From Saccharothrix luteola (GTDB taxonomy: Bacteria; Actinomycetota; Actinomycetes; Mycobacteriales; Pseudonocardiaceae), in assembly GCF_020859565.1 (NCBI RefSeq), contig NZ_JAJHUO010000024.1, forward strand, positions 105,748 to 169,747: 64,000 nt of DNA. The letters run 5' to 3'. The notes under the pieces were generated by a model. The model searched no databases. It had not been told where the DNA came from and was given only the letters and a program-made list of their open reading frames with translations. Positions 1 to 8,425 of this stretch are shown piece by piece (positions within the stretch are counted from its first letter, which is position 1; each line of letters starts with the position of its first letter). Position numbers and translations under genes: made by a program.

Positions 1-736
1 GGTACACCACGAACAGCACCAGCAGCGACCCGCCGTACACCGACGCGATCAGCGAGAACAGCGGCTGGACGAACGAGTTGCCGTACGTCGCGAACGCCGT
101 GCCGATCAGGCCGAACACGCCGATCGGCGCGAGCAGCACGATCCAGCCGACGATCTTCTGGATCAGGTCGAACGCCGACCGGGTCAGCGTGACGAACGGC
201 GTGGCCTTCTCGCCCAGCGCGTACGCGGCGAAGCCGACCAGCACCGCGATGAACACGACCTGGAGCACCTCGCCCTCGGTGAAGGCGCTGAACAGGTTGG
301 ACGGGATCAGGGTCTCCAGCAACGTGCTCCACGAGCCCGGGTCACGCGCGGCGAGCTTCTCCACCGCCGCCGCGGACGGTTCGACCTGCACGCCCGCGCC
401 CGGCTTGAAGATCAACGCGATGGCCAGGCCGATCAGCACGGCGATCAGGGACGTGATGGCGAACCACAGCAGCGTCTTCCCGCCCAGCCGCGCGGCGCGC
501 GAGCTGCCGAGCCTGCGCAGGCTCGTGATGCCCACCACGATCGCGGTGAACACGAGGGGGATGACGGTGAACTGCAGGAGGCTGGTGAAGACGTCGCCGA
601 TGGAACCGAGGGTGGTGGTGAGCCACGCCTGGTCCGTGCTCTTGGCGACGTACCCCGCCAGGGCGCCGAGGACGAGCGCGGCGAGGACGGTGAAGCCGAA
701 CACCTTCGGCTTCGTATAACTGCGGACGAACGACAC
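1..736 (-). CDS. Dicarboxylate/cation symporter, 3' end beyond window (partial)
   Basis: The reverse strand, read from a GTG at 736, gives about 245 residues of a DctA/GltP-type sodium or proton:dicarboxylate symporter before running off the window edge. Hydrophobic helices alternate with short loops from residue 10 onward. Family-like stretches include LLQFTVIPLVFTAIVVGI (around residue 52) and IVGWIVLLAPIGVFGLIGTA near the edge. Family members take up C4-dicarboxylates, glutamate or aspartate across the cytoplasmic membrane. The substrate cannot be read here because the C-terminal substrate-binding hairpins lie outside the window. The 178 bases between its start and the maf stop hold no other gene and presumably carry its promoter. 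Confidence 0.85.
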   Translation of the reverse strand, partial: MSFVRSYTKPKVFGFTVLAALVLGALAGYVAKSTDQAWLTTTLGSIGDVFTSLLQFTVIPLVFTAIVVGITSLRRLGSSRAARLGGKTLLWFAITSLIAVLIGLAIALIFKPGAGVQVEPSAAAVEKLAARDPGSWSTLLETLIPSNLFSAFTEGEVLQVVFIAVLVGFAAYALGEKATPFVTLTRSAFDLIQKIVGWIVLLAPIGVFGLIGTAFATYGNSFVQPLFSLIASVYGGSLLVLFVVY

Positions 737-914
737 GACTGCTCCGGGTTGGCTGCGCAGGGGTGGACGACGGGGGCGGCGTCAGCCGCGACAGCCCGTG
801 TTGGTCCTGCGCCCGAAGTCGATGTGACGGCGGCGCGTCAGCAGTTCACCCACAGCTCCCCCAACGCGAAAGCCCTTCGAAGAGCTTCCCGGATCAGGGA
901 AAATGTGACAACGG

Positions 915-1523
915 CTACCAGATGTCGGACACCTTGACGTCGACTTGACGCAGCAGCTTGCGCGTGAGCGGCAGGCTGATCCCGATGACGCTGGACGGGT
1001 CGCCGTCGATGCGGTCCACGAACCAGCCGCCCAGGCCGTCGAGCGTGAACGCGCCCGCGACCGCCAGCGGCTCCCCGGTCGCGAGGTAGGCCTCCAGCTC
1101 GTCGTCGGTCGGGCGGCCGAACCTGACCAGGGTCGTCTCGTGCCCGACGGCGCGCGCCACGACCCGCCCGCCGCTCAGCCGCAGCACGGCGTGCCCGGTC
1201 AGCAGGGCGCCGGTGGTGCCGGCCATCTTCTTCCACCGCTCGCGCGCGACCTCGACCGTGCCGGGCTTGCCGTGCACCTCGCCGTCGGCGGTGCGCAGCA
1301 TCGAGTCGCAGCCGACGATGACCGCGTCGTCGTCCTCGTCCCGGGCGATCGCCTCGGCCTTCGCCGTCGCCAGGGCCGTGACCAGCTCTTCGGGTGTGGG
1401 GTCGGCGAGGGAGGCGGCGAGTGCGTCCTCGTCGACGCCGGACACGCGCACGACGGGCTCGACACCGGCGGCACGCAGCACGGCCAGGCGGGCGGGGGAC
1501 TGGGAGGCGAGGACGAAGCGCAC
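915..1523 (-). CDS. maf: Maf-like nucleoside triphosphate pyrophosphatase
   Basis: A 202-residue protein starting at GTG 1523 with the family N-terminus RFVLASQSPARLAVLRAAG; the SxSPxR motif marks the nucleotide-binding loop. Maf proteins hydrolyse non-canonical or modified nucleoside triphosphates to monophosphates and are linked to septum control. Further family signatures are VDEDALAA, GCDSM with the catalytic acidic residue, and KPGTVEVARERWKKMAGTTG. The open frame continues upstream, but that extension lacks family similarity and overlaps the divergent gene, so GTG 1523 is preferred. In mycobacteria maf lies directly after accD5-accE5, as here except for one convergent small gene between them. 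Confidence 0.93.
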   Translation of the reverse strand: MRFVLASQSPARLAVLRAAGVEPVVRVSGVDEDALAASLADPTPEELVTALATAKAEAIARDEDDDAVIVGCDSMLRTADGEVHGKPGTVEVARERWKKMAGTTGALLTGHAVLRLSGGRVVARAVGHETTLVRFGRPTDDELEAYLATGEPLAVAGAFTLDGLGGWFVDRIDGDPSSVIGISLPLTRKLLRQVDVKVSDIW

Positions 1524-1572
1524 GACGTGCAGCCTAAAGGCCTCGTCGGAACGCCGGTGCGTAGAACTACCG

Positions 1573-2010
1573 ATGCGCGCTGTGACGACGTTCGGCACCC
1601 TCGGGGTTGTGCAGCGTTTGGCTCTGGTGGTCCGCCGGACCGACCGGGGTCGTGGCCGGTACCGGTGGCTCGTGGTGGTGCCGGCCGTCCTGATCCTGGT
1701 CCTGTCGGCCCGGGTGGTGTCGACGGACCCGGTGGGGTACGGCGTGCCGTTCTGGCCGTTCGCGAACGGCAGCGACCGCGTCGAGTACCAGGTGATGGAC
1801 CAGGTGACGTCGATCGCGCGGGCGTTGCGGCGGCTCGACGAGGTGCCCTCGGCGGTGGCCGCCGAGGGCGTCGAGGTGCTGGAGGCGCGGGTCGGCGTGG
1901 GCGCGGTGTGGATGCGCGTGCGCGTGCACGTGCCGGACGGGTCGCGCTGCCGCGAGGTGTCCGTGCTCGGCGACGGCGCCCAGGTCAACTCACGCCGCGT
2001 GAGTTGTTGA
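1573..2010 (+). CDS. Small single-pass membrane protein of unknown function
   Basis: A 145-residue product with one hydrophobic segment at about residues 31-46 (WLVVVPAVLILVLSAR), preceded by Arg-rich sequence. It is followed by an apparently extracytoplasmic domain of about 95 residues. The C-terminus contains two cysteines (SRCRE and the terminal SC) that could form a disulfide. Third-position GC is high, supporting real coding. ATG 1573 is used, but GTG codons at 1582 and 1609 are possible starts. The gene is divergent from maf (49 bases between starts) and convergent with accE (15 bases between stops). I do not recognise a family. Confidence 0.6.
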   Translation: MRAVTTFGTLGVVQRLALVVRRTDRGRGRYRWLVVVPAVLILVLSARVVSTDPVGYGVPFWPFANGSDRVEYQVMDQVTSIARALRRLDEVPSAVAAEGVEVLEARVGVGAVWMRVRVHVPDGSRCREVSVLGDGAQVNSRRVSC

Positions 2011-2025
2011 GTGCGGTGTGGCGGT

Positions 2026-2238
2026 TCAACCCGGCAGTGCGGAAGACCGCCATGCGCCCGGGCCGTGCGGCAGTGGTCGCCTGACTTGCCTGGACTTGTC
2101 CGACCACGCCGAGCGGCGCGGCTCGTCCTCGACGGGACCGCCGGCCGTTGCCAGGCCGACCACGACCGCCGTCACGGCGGCCAGCTCGACGTCGTCCGGG
2201 TTGCCTCGCACCACCCGGAGGTGCGGCGCCGCGCTCAC
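2026..2238 (-). CDS. accE5: Acyl-CoA carboxylase epsilon subunit
   Basis: A 70-residue protein whose N-terminal half (HLRVVRGNPDDVELAAVTAVVVGLA) carries the RGNPxxxExAA signature of the small epsilon subunit of actinobacterial acyl-CoA carboxylases. This subunit binds the biotinylated alpha subunit and the carboxyltransferase beta subunit and raises holoenzyme activity. It starts at GTG 2238, which overlaps the TGA of the upstream beta-subunit gene as GTGA, so the two are translationally coupled. The C-terminal half is basic and less conserved, as usual in the family. The accD5-accE5 pairing is the mycobacterial arrangement. Confidence 0.9.
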   Translation of the reverse strand: MSAAPHLRVVRGNPDDVELAAVTAVVVGLATAGGPVEDEPRRSAWSDKSRQVRRPLPHGPGAWRSSALPG

Positions 2239-3866
2239 AGCGGGATGTTCCCGTGCTTCTTGGGCGGCAGTGCCTCGCGCTTGTCGCGCAGCACCGCCAG
2301 CGCCCTGGCGACGTACGAACGCGTGAAAGAGGGAGGGATCACACTGTCAACATAGCCGCGTTCGGCCGCCACGTAAGGGTTGCAGAGGGTGTCTTCGTAT
2401 TCTTGCTGCAAACGGGCCCGAAGCGCGTCCACGTCCTCCCCCGAAGCCGCGGCCGCCGTCAACGCCTTGCGGTGCACGATGTTCGCCGCGCCCTGCGCGC
2501 CCATGACCGCGATCTGCGCCGTCGGCCACGCCAGGTTGATGTCCGCGCCCAGGTGCTTGGACCCCATCACGTCGTACGCGCCGCCGTAGGCCTTCCGGGT
2601 GATCACGGTGACCAGCGGCACGGTCGCCTCGGCGTAGGCGTAGATCAGCTTCGCGCCGCGCCGGATGATGCCGTTCCACTCCTGGTCGGTGCCGGGCAGG
2701 AAGCCGGGCACGTCCACGAACGTCAGCACCGGGATGTTGAACGCGTCGCAGGTCCGGACGAACCGCGCCGCCTTCTCCGAGGCGTCGATGTCCAGGCAGC
2801 CCGCGAACTGGGTCGGCTGGTTGGCCACGATGCCGACCGAGTGGCCGTCCACCCGGCCGAAGCCGACCAGGATGTTCGGCGCGAACAGCGGCTGGACCTC
2901 CAGGAACTCGCCCTCGTCCAGCACCCGGGTGACGACCTCGTGCATGTCGTACGGCTGGTTCGCCGAGTCGGGGATGAGGGTGTCGAGCTCGCGGTCGGAG
3001 TCGGTGATCGAGTCCTCGACCGAGCCGTGCACCAGGTCGTCCGGCGCGTCGAAGACGGGCGGCTCGGACATGTTGTTGGCGGGCAGGTAGGACAGCAGCT
3101 CCTTGACGTAGGAGATGGCGTCCTCTTCGTTGTCGCCGAGGTAGTGCGCGTTGCCGGACTTGGTGTTGTGCGTGCGCCCGCCGCCGAGCTCCTCGAAGCC
3201 GACGTCCTCGCCGGTGACGGTCTTGATCACGTCCGGGCCGGTGATGAACATGTGCGAGGTCTGGTCGACCATGACCACGAAGTCGGTCAACGCGGGCGAG
3301 TAGACGTGGCCGCCCGCGTTCGCGCCCATGATCAGCGAGATCTGCGGCACGACGCCGGACGCGGCCACGTTGCGGCGGAAGATCTCGCCGTAGAGGCCGA
3401 GCGAGACGACACCCTCCTGGATGCGCGCGCCGCCGCCCTCGTTGATGCCGACGATCGGCCGGCCGGTCTTGATCGCCAGGTCCATGACCTTGACGATCTT
3501 CTCGCCGTACACCTCGCCGAGCGAGCCGCCGAAGATCGTGACGTCCTGGCTGAACACGCACACCGGGCGGCCGTCGACGGTGCCGTAGCCGGTCACCACG
3601 CCGTCGCCGTAGGGCCGGTTGCGCTCCTGCCCGAAGTTGGTCGAGCGGTGCCGCGCCAGCTCGTCCAGCTCGACGAACGAGCCCGGGTCAAGCAGCAGCT
3701 CGATGCGCTCGCGGGCGGTCTTCTTGCCCTTGGCGTGCTGCTTCTCGACCATGCGCGCCGAACCGGCGTGCACGGCCTCCTCGTTGCGCCGGTAGAGGTC
3801 GGCGAGCTTCCCGGCCGTGGTGCGGACGTCCGGCTCCTCGCCATCGGGGGTGGTCGCGCTGCTCAT
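2235..3866 (-). CDS. accD5: Acyl-CoA (propionyl-CoA) carboxylase beta subunit
   Basis: A 543-residue carboxyltransferase (crotonase-fold) subunit, full family length. It transfers CO2 from carboxybiotin to propionyl- or acetyl-CoA to make methylmalonyl- or malonyl-CoA for fatty-acid and polyketide synthesis. The N-terminal domain carries GINEGGGARIQEGV (acyl-CoA oxyanion loop) and IMGANAGGHVYSPALTDF; the C-terminal domain carries VDVPGFLPGTDQEW and RKAYGGAYDVM (carboxybiotin site). ATG 3866 begins MSSATTPDGEE; the longer open frame upstream is non-homologous. It is divergent from birA, which supplies the enzyme that biotinylates the partner alpha subunit. The biotin-carrying alpha subunit is not in this window. 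Confidence 0.95.
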   Translation of the reverse strand: MSSATTPDGEEPDVRTTAGKLADLYRRNEEAVHAGSARMVEKQHAKGKKTARERIELLLDPGSFVELDELARHRSTNFGQERNRPYGDGVVTGYGTVDGRPVCVFSQDVTIFGGSLGEVYGEKIVKVMDLAIKTGRPIVGINEGGGARIQEGVVSLGLYGEIFRRNVAASGVVPQISLIMGANAGGHVYSPALTDFVVMVDQTSHMFITGPDVIKTVTGEDVGFEELGGGRTHNTKSGNAHYLGDNEEDAISYVKELLSYLPANNMSEPPVFDAPDDLVHGSVEDSITDSDRELDTLIPDSANQPYDMHEVVTRVLDEGEFLEVQPLFAPNILVGFGRVDGHSVGIVANQPTQFAGCLDIDASEKAARFVRTCDAFNIPVLTFVDVPGFLPGTDQEWNGIIRRGAKLIYAYAEATVPLVTVITRKAYGGAYDVMGSKHLGADINLAWPTAQIAVMGAQGAANIVHRKALTAAAASGEDVDALRARLQQEYEDTLCNPYVAAERGYVDSVIPPSFTRSYVARALAVLRDKREALPPKKHGNIPL

Positions 3867-4086
3867 AGCGCCGCAGCTTAACCAGCCGGTAACGTCCGCG
3901 CGTGGCGTAGTAGCCCAGGTCACTGGACGCCGAAGTTGACCTCCAGCGCGGTGGAGGTTGCAGGCTTGTCCCCGCGGCCCGCCCCACGATCCACACCGCT
4001 CCGACAAGCGCGTGGGGCGGGTCGCGACTCCCGACGCGGACCCGCGGACCCTGCGGGCCGGCCGCGTCACTCCTAAGGTGCGAGCC

Positions 4087-4875
4087 GTGACCTTGGATGC
4101 CACCGCCCTCCGCTCCGCTCTCATCGGCCCCTACGCGACGGTCGACGTCGTCGCCGAGACCGGTTCCACGAACCACGACCTGCGTGACGCGGCGAACCGG
4201 GGCGCGCACGACCGCACCGCCCTGATCGCCGAACGGCAGACCGCGGGCCAGGGTCGGCGCGGCCGCGGCTGGACGTCGCCCGCCGGCGGCCTTTACGTGA
4301 GCGTGCTGTTCCGCCCGACCAACGTGCCGCCGGCGAGGTTGCCGTGGGTGACGCTGCTCGCGGGCGTGGCGCTGGTCCGCACGGCGCGGAGCGTCGGCGT
4401 CGAGGCGTCCCTGAAGTGGCCGAACGACCTGCTCATCGGCGACGCCAAGGCGGCGGGCGTGCTGGCCGAGACCAGCGCGGGCGTGGCGCAGGCGGCGGTC
4501 GTCGGCATCGGGCTCAACGTGGCGAAGCTGCCCGAGGACGTCGAACCGGGTGCGGGCGGTCTGCGGCCGACCAGCCTCGAGGACCACGCCGGACCGCTGG
4601 ACCGCACCGAGCTGGCGATCACACTGCTGCGCGAGCTGGCCGCGCTGGAAGACCAGTGGCGGCGGGCGGACGGCGACGAGCCGTCGTTGCGCGACGAGTA
4701 CCGGCGGCACTGCACCACGCTCGGCAGCCAGGTGCGGGTGGAGCTGGCCAGGGGCGAGTCGCTGGTCGGCACGGCCCGGTACCTGGAGACCGACGGCACT
4801 CTGGTGGTGCGCGACCACGCGGGCGCCGACCACTCCGTTTCCGCCGGGGACGTGGTGCACCTCCGGGTACGGTGA
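4087..4875 (+). CDS. birA: Biotin-protein ligase (class I, no DNA-binding domain)
   Basis: A 262-residue ligase that activates biotin to biotinyl-AMP and attaches it to biotin carboxyl carrier domains. Visible motifs are ETGSTNHDL at residue 24, the biotin/AMP loop GRRGRGW (56-62) and SLKWPNDLLIGDAKAAGVL (108-126), followed by the C-terminal small SH3-like domain. No N-terminal helix-turn-helix is present, so it should not act as a repressor as the E. coli enzyme does. GTG 4087 is preceded by AAGGTG at a suitable distance. Its position divergent to accD5 fits the role of loading biotin onto acyl-CoA carboxylase. Confidence 0.93.
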   Translation: MTLDATALRSALIGPYATVDVVAETGSTNHDLRDAANRGAHDRTALIAERQTAGQGRRGRGWTSPAGGLYVSVLFRPTNVPPARLPWVTLLAGVALVRTARSVGVEASLKWPNDLLIGDAKAAGVLAETSAGVAQAAVVGIGLNVAKLPEDVEPGAGGLRPTSLEDHAGPLDRTELAITLLRELAALEDQWRRADGDEPSLRDEYRRHCTTLGSQVRVELARGESLVGTARYLETDGTLVVRDHAGADHSVSAGDVVHLRVR

Positions 4876-4920
4876 GGCGAGCCGCACCCGAGGCGAGCCG
4901 AGCCACCGAAAGGGACCGTC

Positions 4921-5466
4921 GTGGCCTACCCGGACGACCTGCTCAGCACCGGCGAGCACGTCGTGATCCACCGGCACCCGCACTGGAAGACGCTGGTCGT
5001 CCCGGTGCTCGTGCTCCTCGTCGCGGTCGGTGTCGGCGCCTACCTCGCGGTGCAGGTGTCCGACTTCGGCTGGGCCTCGATCGCCTGGATCGCGCTCGCG
5101 GCGATCGTCGCGGTCCTGGTGGCCTGGCTGACCCTGGCGCCGGTCATCCGCTGGCGCACCACGCACTTCATCATCACCAGCGAGCGCGTGATGTACCGGA
5201 TCGGCGTGTTCAAGCGCACCGGCCTGGACATCCCGCTCGGCCGCGTCAACAGCGTCCGCTTCGAGCACACCCTGGTGGACCGGCTGCTCGGCTGCGGCAC
5301 GCTGATCATCGGGTCGGCCTCGGACGAGCCGTTGGAGTTCGACGACATCCCCCGGGTGGAGAAGGTGCACTCGCTGCTCTACCGGGAGATCAACGACAAC
5401 CCCGCCGATGACAGCACGATCGACGACCACCGGACGGAGGACAGGGTCACAGATGGGCGCGCGTGA
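4921..5466 (+). CDS. PH-domain (YdbS/bPH2-like) membrane protein
   Basis: A 181-residue protein with two hydrophobic segments at about residues 25-42 and 50-75. A bacterial pleckstrin-homology domain follows: WRTTHFIITSERVMYRIGVFKRTGLDIPLGRVNSVRFEHTLVDRLLGCGTLIIGS. The GxxxRxxxxIPLxRVxxV pattern is the family hallmark. The acidic tail is probably cytoplasmic and unstructured. GTG 4921 has AAAGGGA upstream. The mycobacterial homologue (Rv3278c, from memory) also lies next to birA; its biochemical role is unknown. The last 14 bases overlap the start of the HMG-CoA lyase gene, indicating co-translation. Confidence 0.88.
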   Translation: MAYPDDLLSTGEHVVIHRHPHWKTLVVPVLVLLVAVGVGAYLAVQVSDFGWASIAWIALAAIVAVLVAWLTLAPVIRWRTTHFIITSERVMYRIGVFKRTGLDIPLGRVNSVRFEHTLVDRLLGCGTLIIGSASDEPLEFDDIPRVEKVHSLLYREINDNPADDSTIDDHRTEDRVTDGRA

Positions 5467-6382
5467 AGTCGGTCTGCCGGACACGGTCGGCGCGGGCGGC
5501 CTGCCCGACCGCGTGACGATCTGGGAGGTCGGGCCGCGGGACGGGCTGCAGAACGAGTCCGAGGTCGTGCCGGTCGACACCAAGCTGGAGTTCCTGGACC
5601 GGCTGGCCGACGCGGGCGGCACGGTGCTGGAGGCCACGAGCTTCGTGCACCCCAAGTGGGTGCCGCAGCTGGCCGACGCCGAGGAGCTGCTGGCCGGCCT
5701 GGTCAAGCGCCCCGGCGTGAGCTACCCGGTGCTGGTGCCCAACGAACGCGGGCTGGAGCGGGCGCTGCGGGCGGGCGTGGACCACGTCGCGATCTTCGCC
5801 AGCGCCACCGAGACCTTCGCCCGGCGCAACCTGAACCGGTCGCTGGACGAGCAGTTCGCCATGTTCGACCCGGTCGTGTCCCGCGCCAAGGCCGAAGGCC
5901 TGGCGGTGCGCGGGTACGTGTCGATGTGCTTCGGCGACCCGTGGGAGGGCGCCGTGCCGCGCGAGCAGGTCGTCGGCGTCGGCAAGCGGCTGCTGGACAT
6001 GGGCTGCGACCAGCTCTCGCTGGGCGACACGATCGGCGTGGCCACGCCGGGCCAGGTGACCGCGCTGCTGGCCGGTTTCGACGACGTCGACCGGCTCGCC
6101 GTGCACTTCCACGACACCTACGGGCAGGCGTTGGCGAACACGCTGGCCGCGATGCAGGCGGGCGTGCGCACGATCGACTCGTCGGCGGGCGGGCTGGGCG
6201 GCTGCCCGTACGCCGAGTCCGCGACCGGCAACCTCGCCACCGAGGACCTGGTGTGGATGCTGGACGGGCTGGGCGTGTCGCACGGCGTCGACCTGGACAA
6301 GCTCGCCGACACCAGCGCGTGGATGGCCGAACGGCTGGGCCGGCCGAGCCCGTCGCGGGTGGTCCGGGCGCTGCGGGGGTAG
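5453..6382 (+). CDS. mvaB: Hydroxymethylglutaryl-CoA lyase
   Basis: A 309-residue DRE-TIM metallolyase. It cleaves HMG-CoA to acetoacetate and acetyl-CoA at the end of leucine degradation. Signatures are WEVGPRDGLQNE near residue 24 (metal and catalytic Asp-Arg), EATSFVHPKWVPQLADAEE, the metal-binding HFHDTYGQALANTLAAMQAGV and the GGLGGCPYAESATGN loop with the catalytic cysteine. ATG 5453 lies inside the end of the preceding PH-domain gene, which suggests coupling. A GNAT gene begins 2 bases after the stop. Isopropylmalate synthase relatives are excluded by the length and by the GGLGGCPYA loop. Confidence 0.93.
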   Translation: MGAREVGLPDTVGAGGLPDRVTIWEVGPRDGLQNESEVVPVDTKLEFLDRLADAGGTVLEATSFVHPKWVPQLADAEELLAGLVKRPGVSYPVLVPNERGLERALRAGVDHVAIFASATETFARRNLNRSLDEQFAMFDPVVSRAKAEGLAVRGYVSMCFGDPWEGAVPREQVVGVGKRLLDMGCDQLSLGDTIGVATPGQVTALLAGFDDVDRLAVHFHDTYGQALANTLAAMQAGVRTIDSSAGGLGGCPYAESATGNLATEDLVWMLDGLGVSHGVDLDKLADTSAWMAERLGRPSPSRVVRALRG

Positions 6383-6384
6383 CG

Positions 6385-6951
6385 GTGCGGGTGGTCGAGC
6401 TGACACCGCGGACCTGGCCGTCGCTGGAGGAGCTGTTCGGGCCCAACGGCGCGCAGTCCGGGTGCTGGTGCACGTGGTTCCTCCAGACCAACGCCGAGAT
6501 GCGGGCCAACGGTTCGGCGGGCAACAAGGAGCTGCTGCGCTCCCGCGTCGGGTCCGGCGTGCCGGTCGGGTTGCTGGCGTTCGACGACGACGACGACCGG
6601 CCGGTCGGGTGGGTCGCGGTCGCGCCCCGGCTCGGCTACGCCCGGTTGGCGCGCACCAGGGTGGCGGCCCCGGTGGACGACGACCTGACCGACGTGTGGT
6701 CGGTGACGTGCTTCTTCATCCACCGCACGGCCCGCCGACGCGGCTTGGGCTCGGTGTTGCTGGAGCACGCCGTCGGGTACGCGCGGGAGCGCGGCGCGCG
6801 GTCCGTCGAGGGTTATCCCGTGGACACCGCCGGTGCGAAGAAGGGCTCCGGCGACCTCTACCACGGCACGCTCGGCATGTTCACCGACGCGGGGTTCGAG
6901 CTGGTGGACCGCCGGGGCGCGAACCGGGCGCTCGTGCGGCTCGCGACGTGA
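6385..6951 (+). CDS. GNAT-family N-acetyltransferase
   Basis: A 188-residue protein with the acetyl-CoA-binding core CFFIHRTARRRGLGSVLLEHAVGYARERGARSVEGYP; RRRGLG is the pyrophosphate-binding loop. The N-terminal segment SGCWCTWFLQTNAEMRANG occurs in an actinobacterial subgroup of unknown substrate. GTG 6385 starts just after the HMG-CoA lyase stop, and the stop overlaps the next start (GTGA at 6948), so it is probably cotranscribed with both neighbours. The acceptor substrate is not predictable. Confidence 0.85.
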   Translation: MRVVELTPRTWPSLEELFGPNGAQSGCWCTWFLQTNAEMRANGSAGNKELLRSRVGSGVPVGLLAFDDDDDRPVGWVAVAPRLGYARLARTRVAAPVDDDLTDVWSVTCFFIHRTARRRGLGSVLLEHAVGYARERGARSVEGYPVDTAGAKKGSGDLYHGTLGMFTDAGFELVDRRGANRALVRLAT

Positions 6952-7613
6952 TCGAACGACACCCGGGCGTCCTGGTCTGGCGGCTGCCGAAGCCGCTGCT
7001 GGCGATCTCGTCCGGCCCCCACGGCGGCGGGCTCGGCGTGCGGCACTGGGCGCTGAACGCGACCGTGCCCAAGGACTACGCGCGCCTCGACCCGGACGTG
7101 CACGTCGCCGAGATCGCGGCCGACCTCGGGTTGACCGGGCCCGGCACCGGGCTGCTCACCGCCGTCGACGTGCGGGACGTGGTGCCGGAGGCCGACGGTG
7201 GGGTGCGGTCGTGGGTGACGACCGGGATCGGCGCGCACCCGACGTGGGCCGCCGGACCGCCCGCCGACGGCCTGCCGAGCGTCGGCACGATCAACGCGGT
7301 GTGCGTGCTGCCGGTGCGGTTGGCGGACGCGGCCCTGGTCAACGCGGTCGCCACGGTCGCCGAGGCCAAGGCGCAGGCGTTGGGGGAGGCGGGCGTGCCG
7401 GGCACCGGGACGGTCACCGACGCGGTCGTGCTGCTGTGCCCGGCGGACGGCCCGGCCGAGCCCTACGGCGGGCCGCGGTCGGTGATCGGCTCGGCGTTGG
7501 CCCGAACGGTCCACCGCGCCGTACACACCGGGATTTCGCTGGAACGGGCGGGAACCGGGGTAGGGGTCGTAACGTCCAACGCGCGACCGACGACCATGCC
7601 CGGCGACGGCTGA
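6948..7613 (+). CDS. cbiZ: Adenosylcobinamide amidohydrolase (CbiZ)
   Basis: A 221-residue protein of the CbiZ family. These enzymes hydrolyse the aminopropanol amide of (pseudo)coenzyme B12 or adenosylcobinamide to adenosylcobyric acid, letting the cell salvage and remodel corrinoids. Family sequence is seen in HWALNATVPKDYARLDP, GLLTAVDVRDV, WVTTGIGAHPTWA, GTINAVCVLPVRL and GTGTVTDAVVLLC. GTG 6948 overlaps the GNAT stop, implying coupling. No other corrinoid gene and no recognisable cobalamin riboswitch is in the window, so it is a stand-alone salvage gene here. Confidence 0.87.
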   Translation: MIERHPGVLVWRLPKPLLAISSGPHGGGLGVRHWALNATVPKDYARLDPDVHVAEIAADLGLTGPGTGLLTAVDVRDVVPEADGGVRSWVTTGIGAHPTWAAGPPADGLPSVGTINAVCVLPVRLADAALVNAVATVAEAKAQALGEAGVPGTGTVTDAVVLLCPADGPAEPYGGPRSVIGSALARTVHRAVHTGISLERAGTGVGVVTSNARPTTMPGDG

Positions 7614-7623
7614 AAGACCGGAG

Positions 7624-8109
7624 GTGGCCGTGACGACCGATCACCGCGCCCAGGTGGACGAGTTGCTGGCCGACTACCGGCGCAGCCGCGACCAGTTGGC
7701 GTCCGTGCAGCGCGACCTGGCCCGGATCTCCGGGTCGGCCACCAGTCCCGACGGCTCGGTGACCGCCGTGGTCGACGCCAAGGGCACGCTCACCGACCTG
7801 GAGCTGCGTGACGACGCCTACCGGTTGCGACCGGCGCAGCTCGCCCGGTTGATCGTGGGCACCACGCGGGAAGCCGTCGCCAAGGCCACCGAGGACGCCT
7901 ACCGGACGCTGACCCCGGTGCTGCCCGCCGGCACCGATCCCGAGGCGTTGTTGCGCGGCACGGCCGACCTTCGGCCAGGAGAGATCGGTGCCGAAGAGAT
8001 CCAGCCGCAGCCGACCCGGAGGCGTCCCGTCGCCGTCGACGACGAGGACTTCGAGCAGCGCGAGTGGATGACCGACGTCGACGCCAAGGCTTCGAGGAGA
8101 ACGAGATGA
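7624..8109 (+). CDS. YbaB/EbfC-family protein in a WXG100 operon
   Basis: A 161-residue protein whose N-terminal 95 residues form the YbaB/EbfC fold: a helix (VDELLADYRRSRDQLASVQRDLARI), the strands GSVTAVVDAKGTLTDLELRDDAYR, then a second helix (PAQLARLIVGTTREAVAKATEDAYR). Classical YbaB is a nucleoid-associated DNA-binding protein. The divergent copies found beside WXG100 genes in actinobacteria are of unknown function and may be chaperone-like; that suggestion is inference. The C-terminal 50 residues are acidic and probably disordered. The stop overlaps the next start (ATGA at 8106). Confidence 0.85.
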   Translation: MAVTTDHRAQVDELLADYRRSRDQLASVQRDLARISGSATSPDGSVTAVVDAKGTLTDLELRDDAYRLRPAQLARLIVGTTREAVAKATEDAYRTLTPVLPAGTDPEALLRGTADLRPGEIGAEEIQPQPTRRRPVAVDDEDFEQREWMTDVDAKASRRTR

Positions 8110-8414
8110 CCGGCTTCCAGACCGACCTCGCCCGCCTCGCCGAGGGCGCCGACGACTTCGCCGCCTTCGCCGAGCGCGCCGGGAAGATCGCGGGCGAACT
8201 GGGCGGCGTGCTCGGCTCGATCGGCGACTGCTGGGGCGGTGACGCGATCGGGCAGAGCTTCGCGGCGAGCCACGTCCAGCCCTCCGGCGAGGTGCTGGGC
8301 GGGTTGACCGGGTTGAGCGCCGGGTTCGGCGGTGTCGGGGAGCGCTTCGCCGAGACGGCCCGGACGTACCGCGAAGTCGAAGAGGGCAACCGCAACGCGC
8401 TCGGCGCGATCTGA
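8106..8414 (+). CDS. WXG100-like (ESX) small helical protein
   Basis: A 102-residue, probably all-helical protein. A W-G-G turn (GDCWGGDAIGQSF, about residues 42-54) sits between two helices, matching the WXG100/ESAT-6 helix-turn-helix hairpin. Such proteins are secreted through type VII systems, often as partners of larger substrates. The ATG overlaps the YbaB-like stop (ATGA), and the TNT-domain protein starts 12 bases after the stop, so the three form one transcription unit. No EccC/EccB/EccD secretion genes lie in the window, so export would rely on a system elsewhere. Confidence 0.85.
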   Translation: MTGFQTDLARLAEGADDFAAFAERAGKIAGELGGVLGSIGDCWGGDAIGQSFAASHVQPSGEVLGGLTGLSAGFGGVGERFAETARTYREVEEGNRNALGAI

Positions 8415-8425
8415 CTCAGGGGGCC

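Noticed and set aside
78..719. 213-residue + strand frame at the left edge
   Set aside because: It is the antisense shadow of the dicarboxylate symporter; the minus strand shows clear membrane helices and family motifs.
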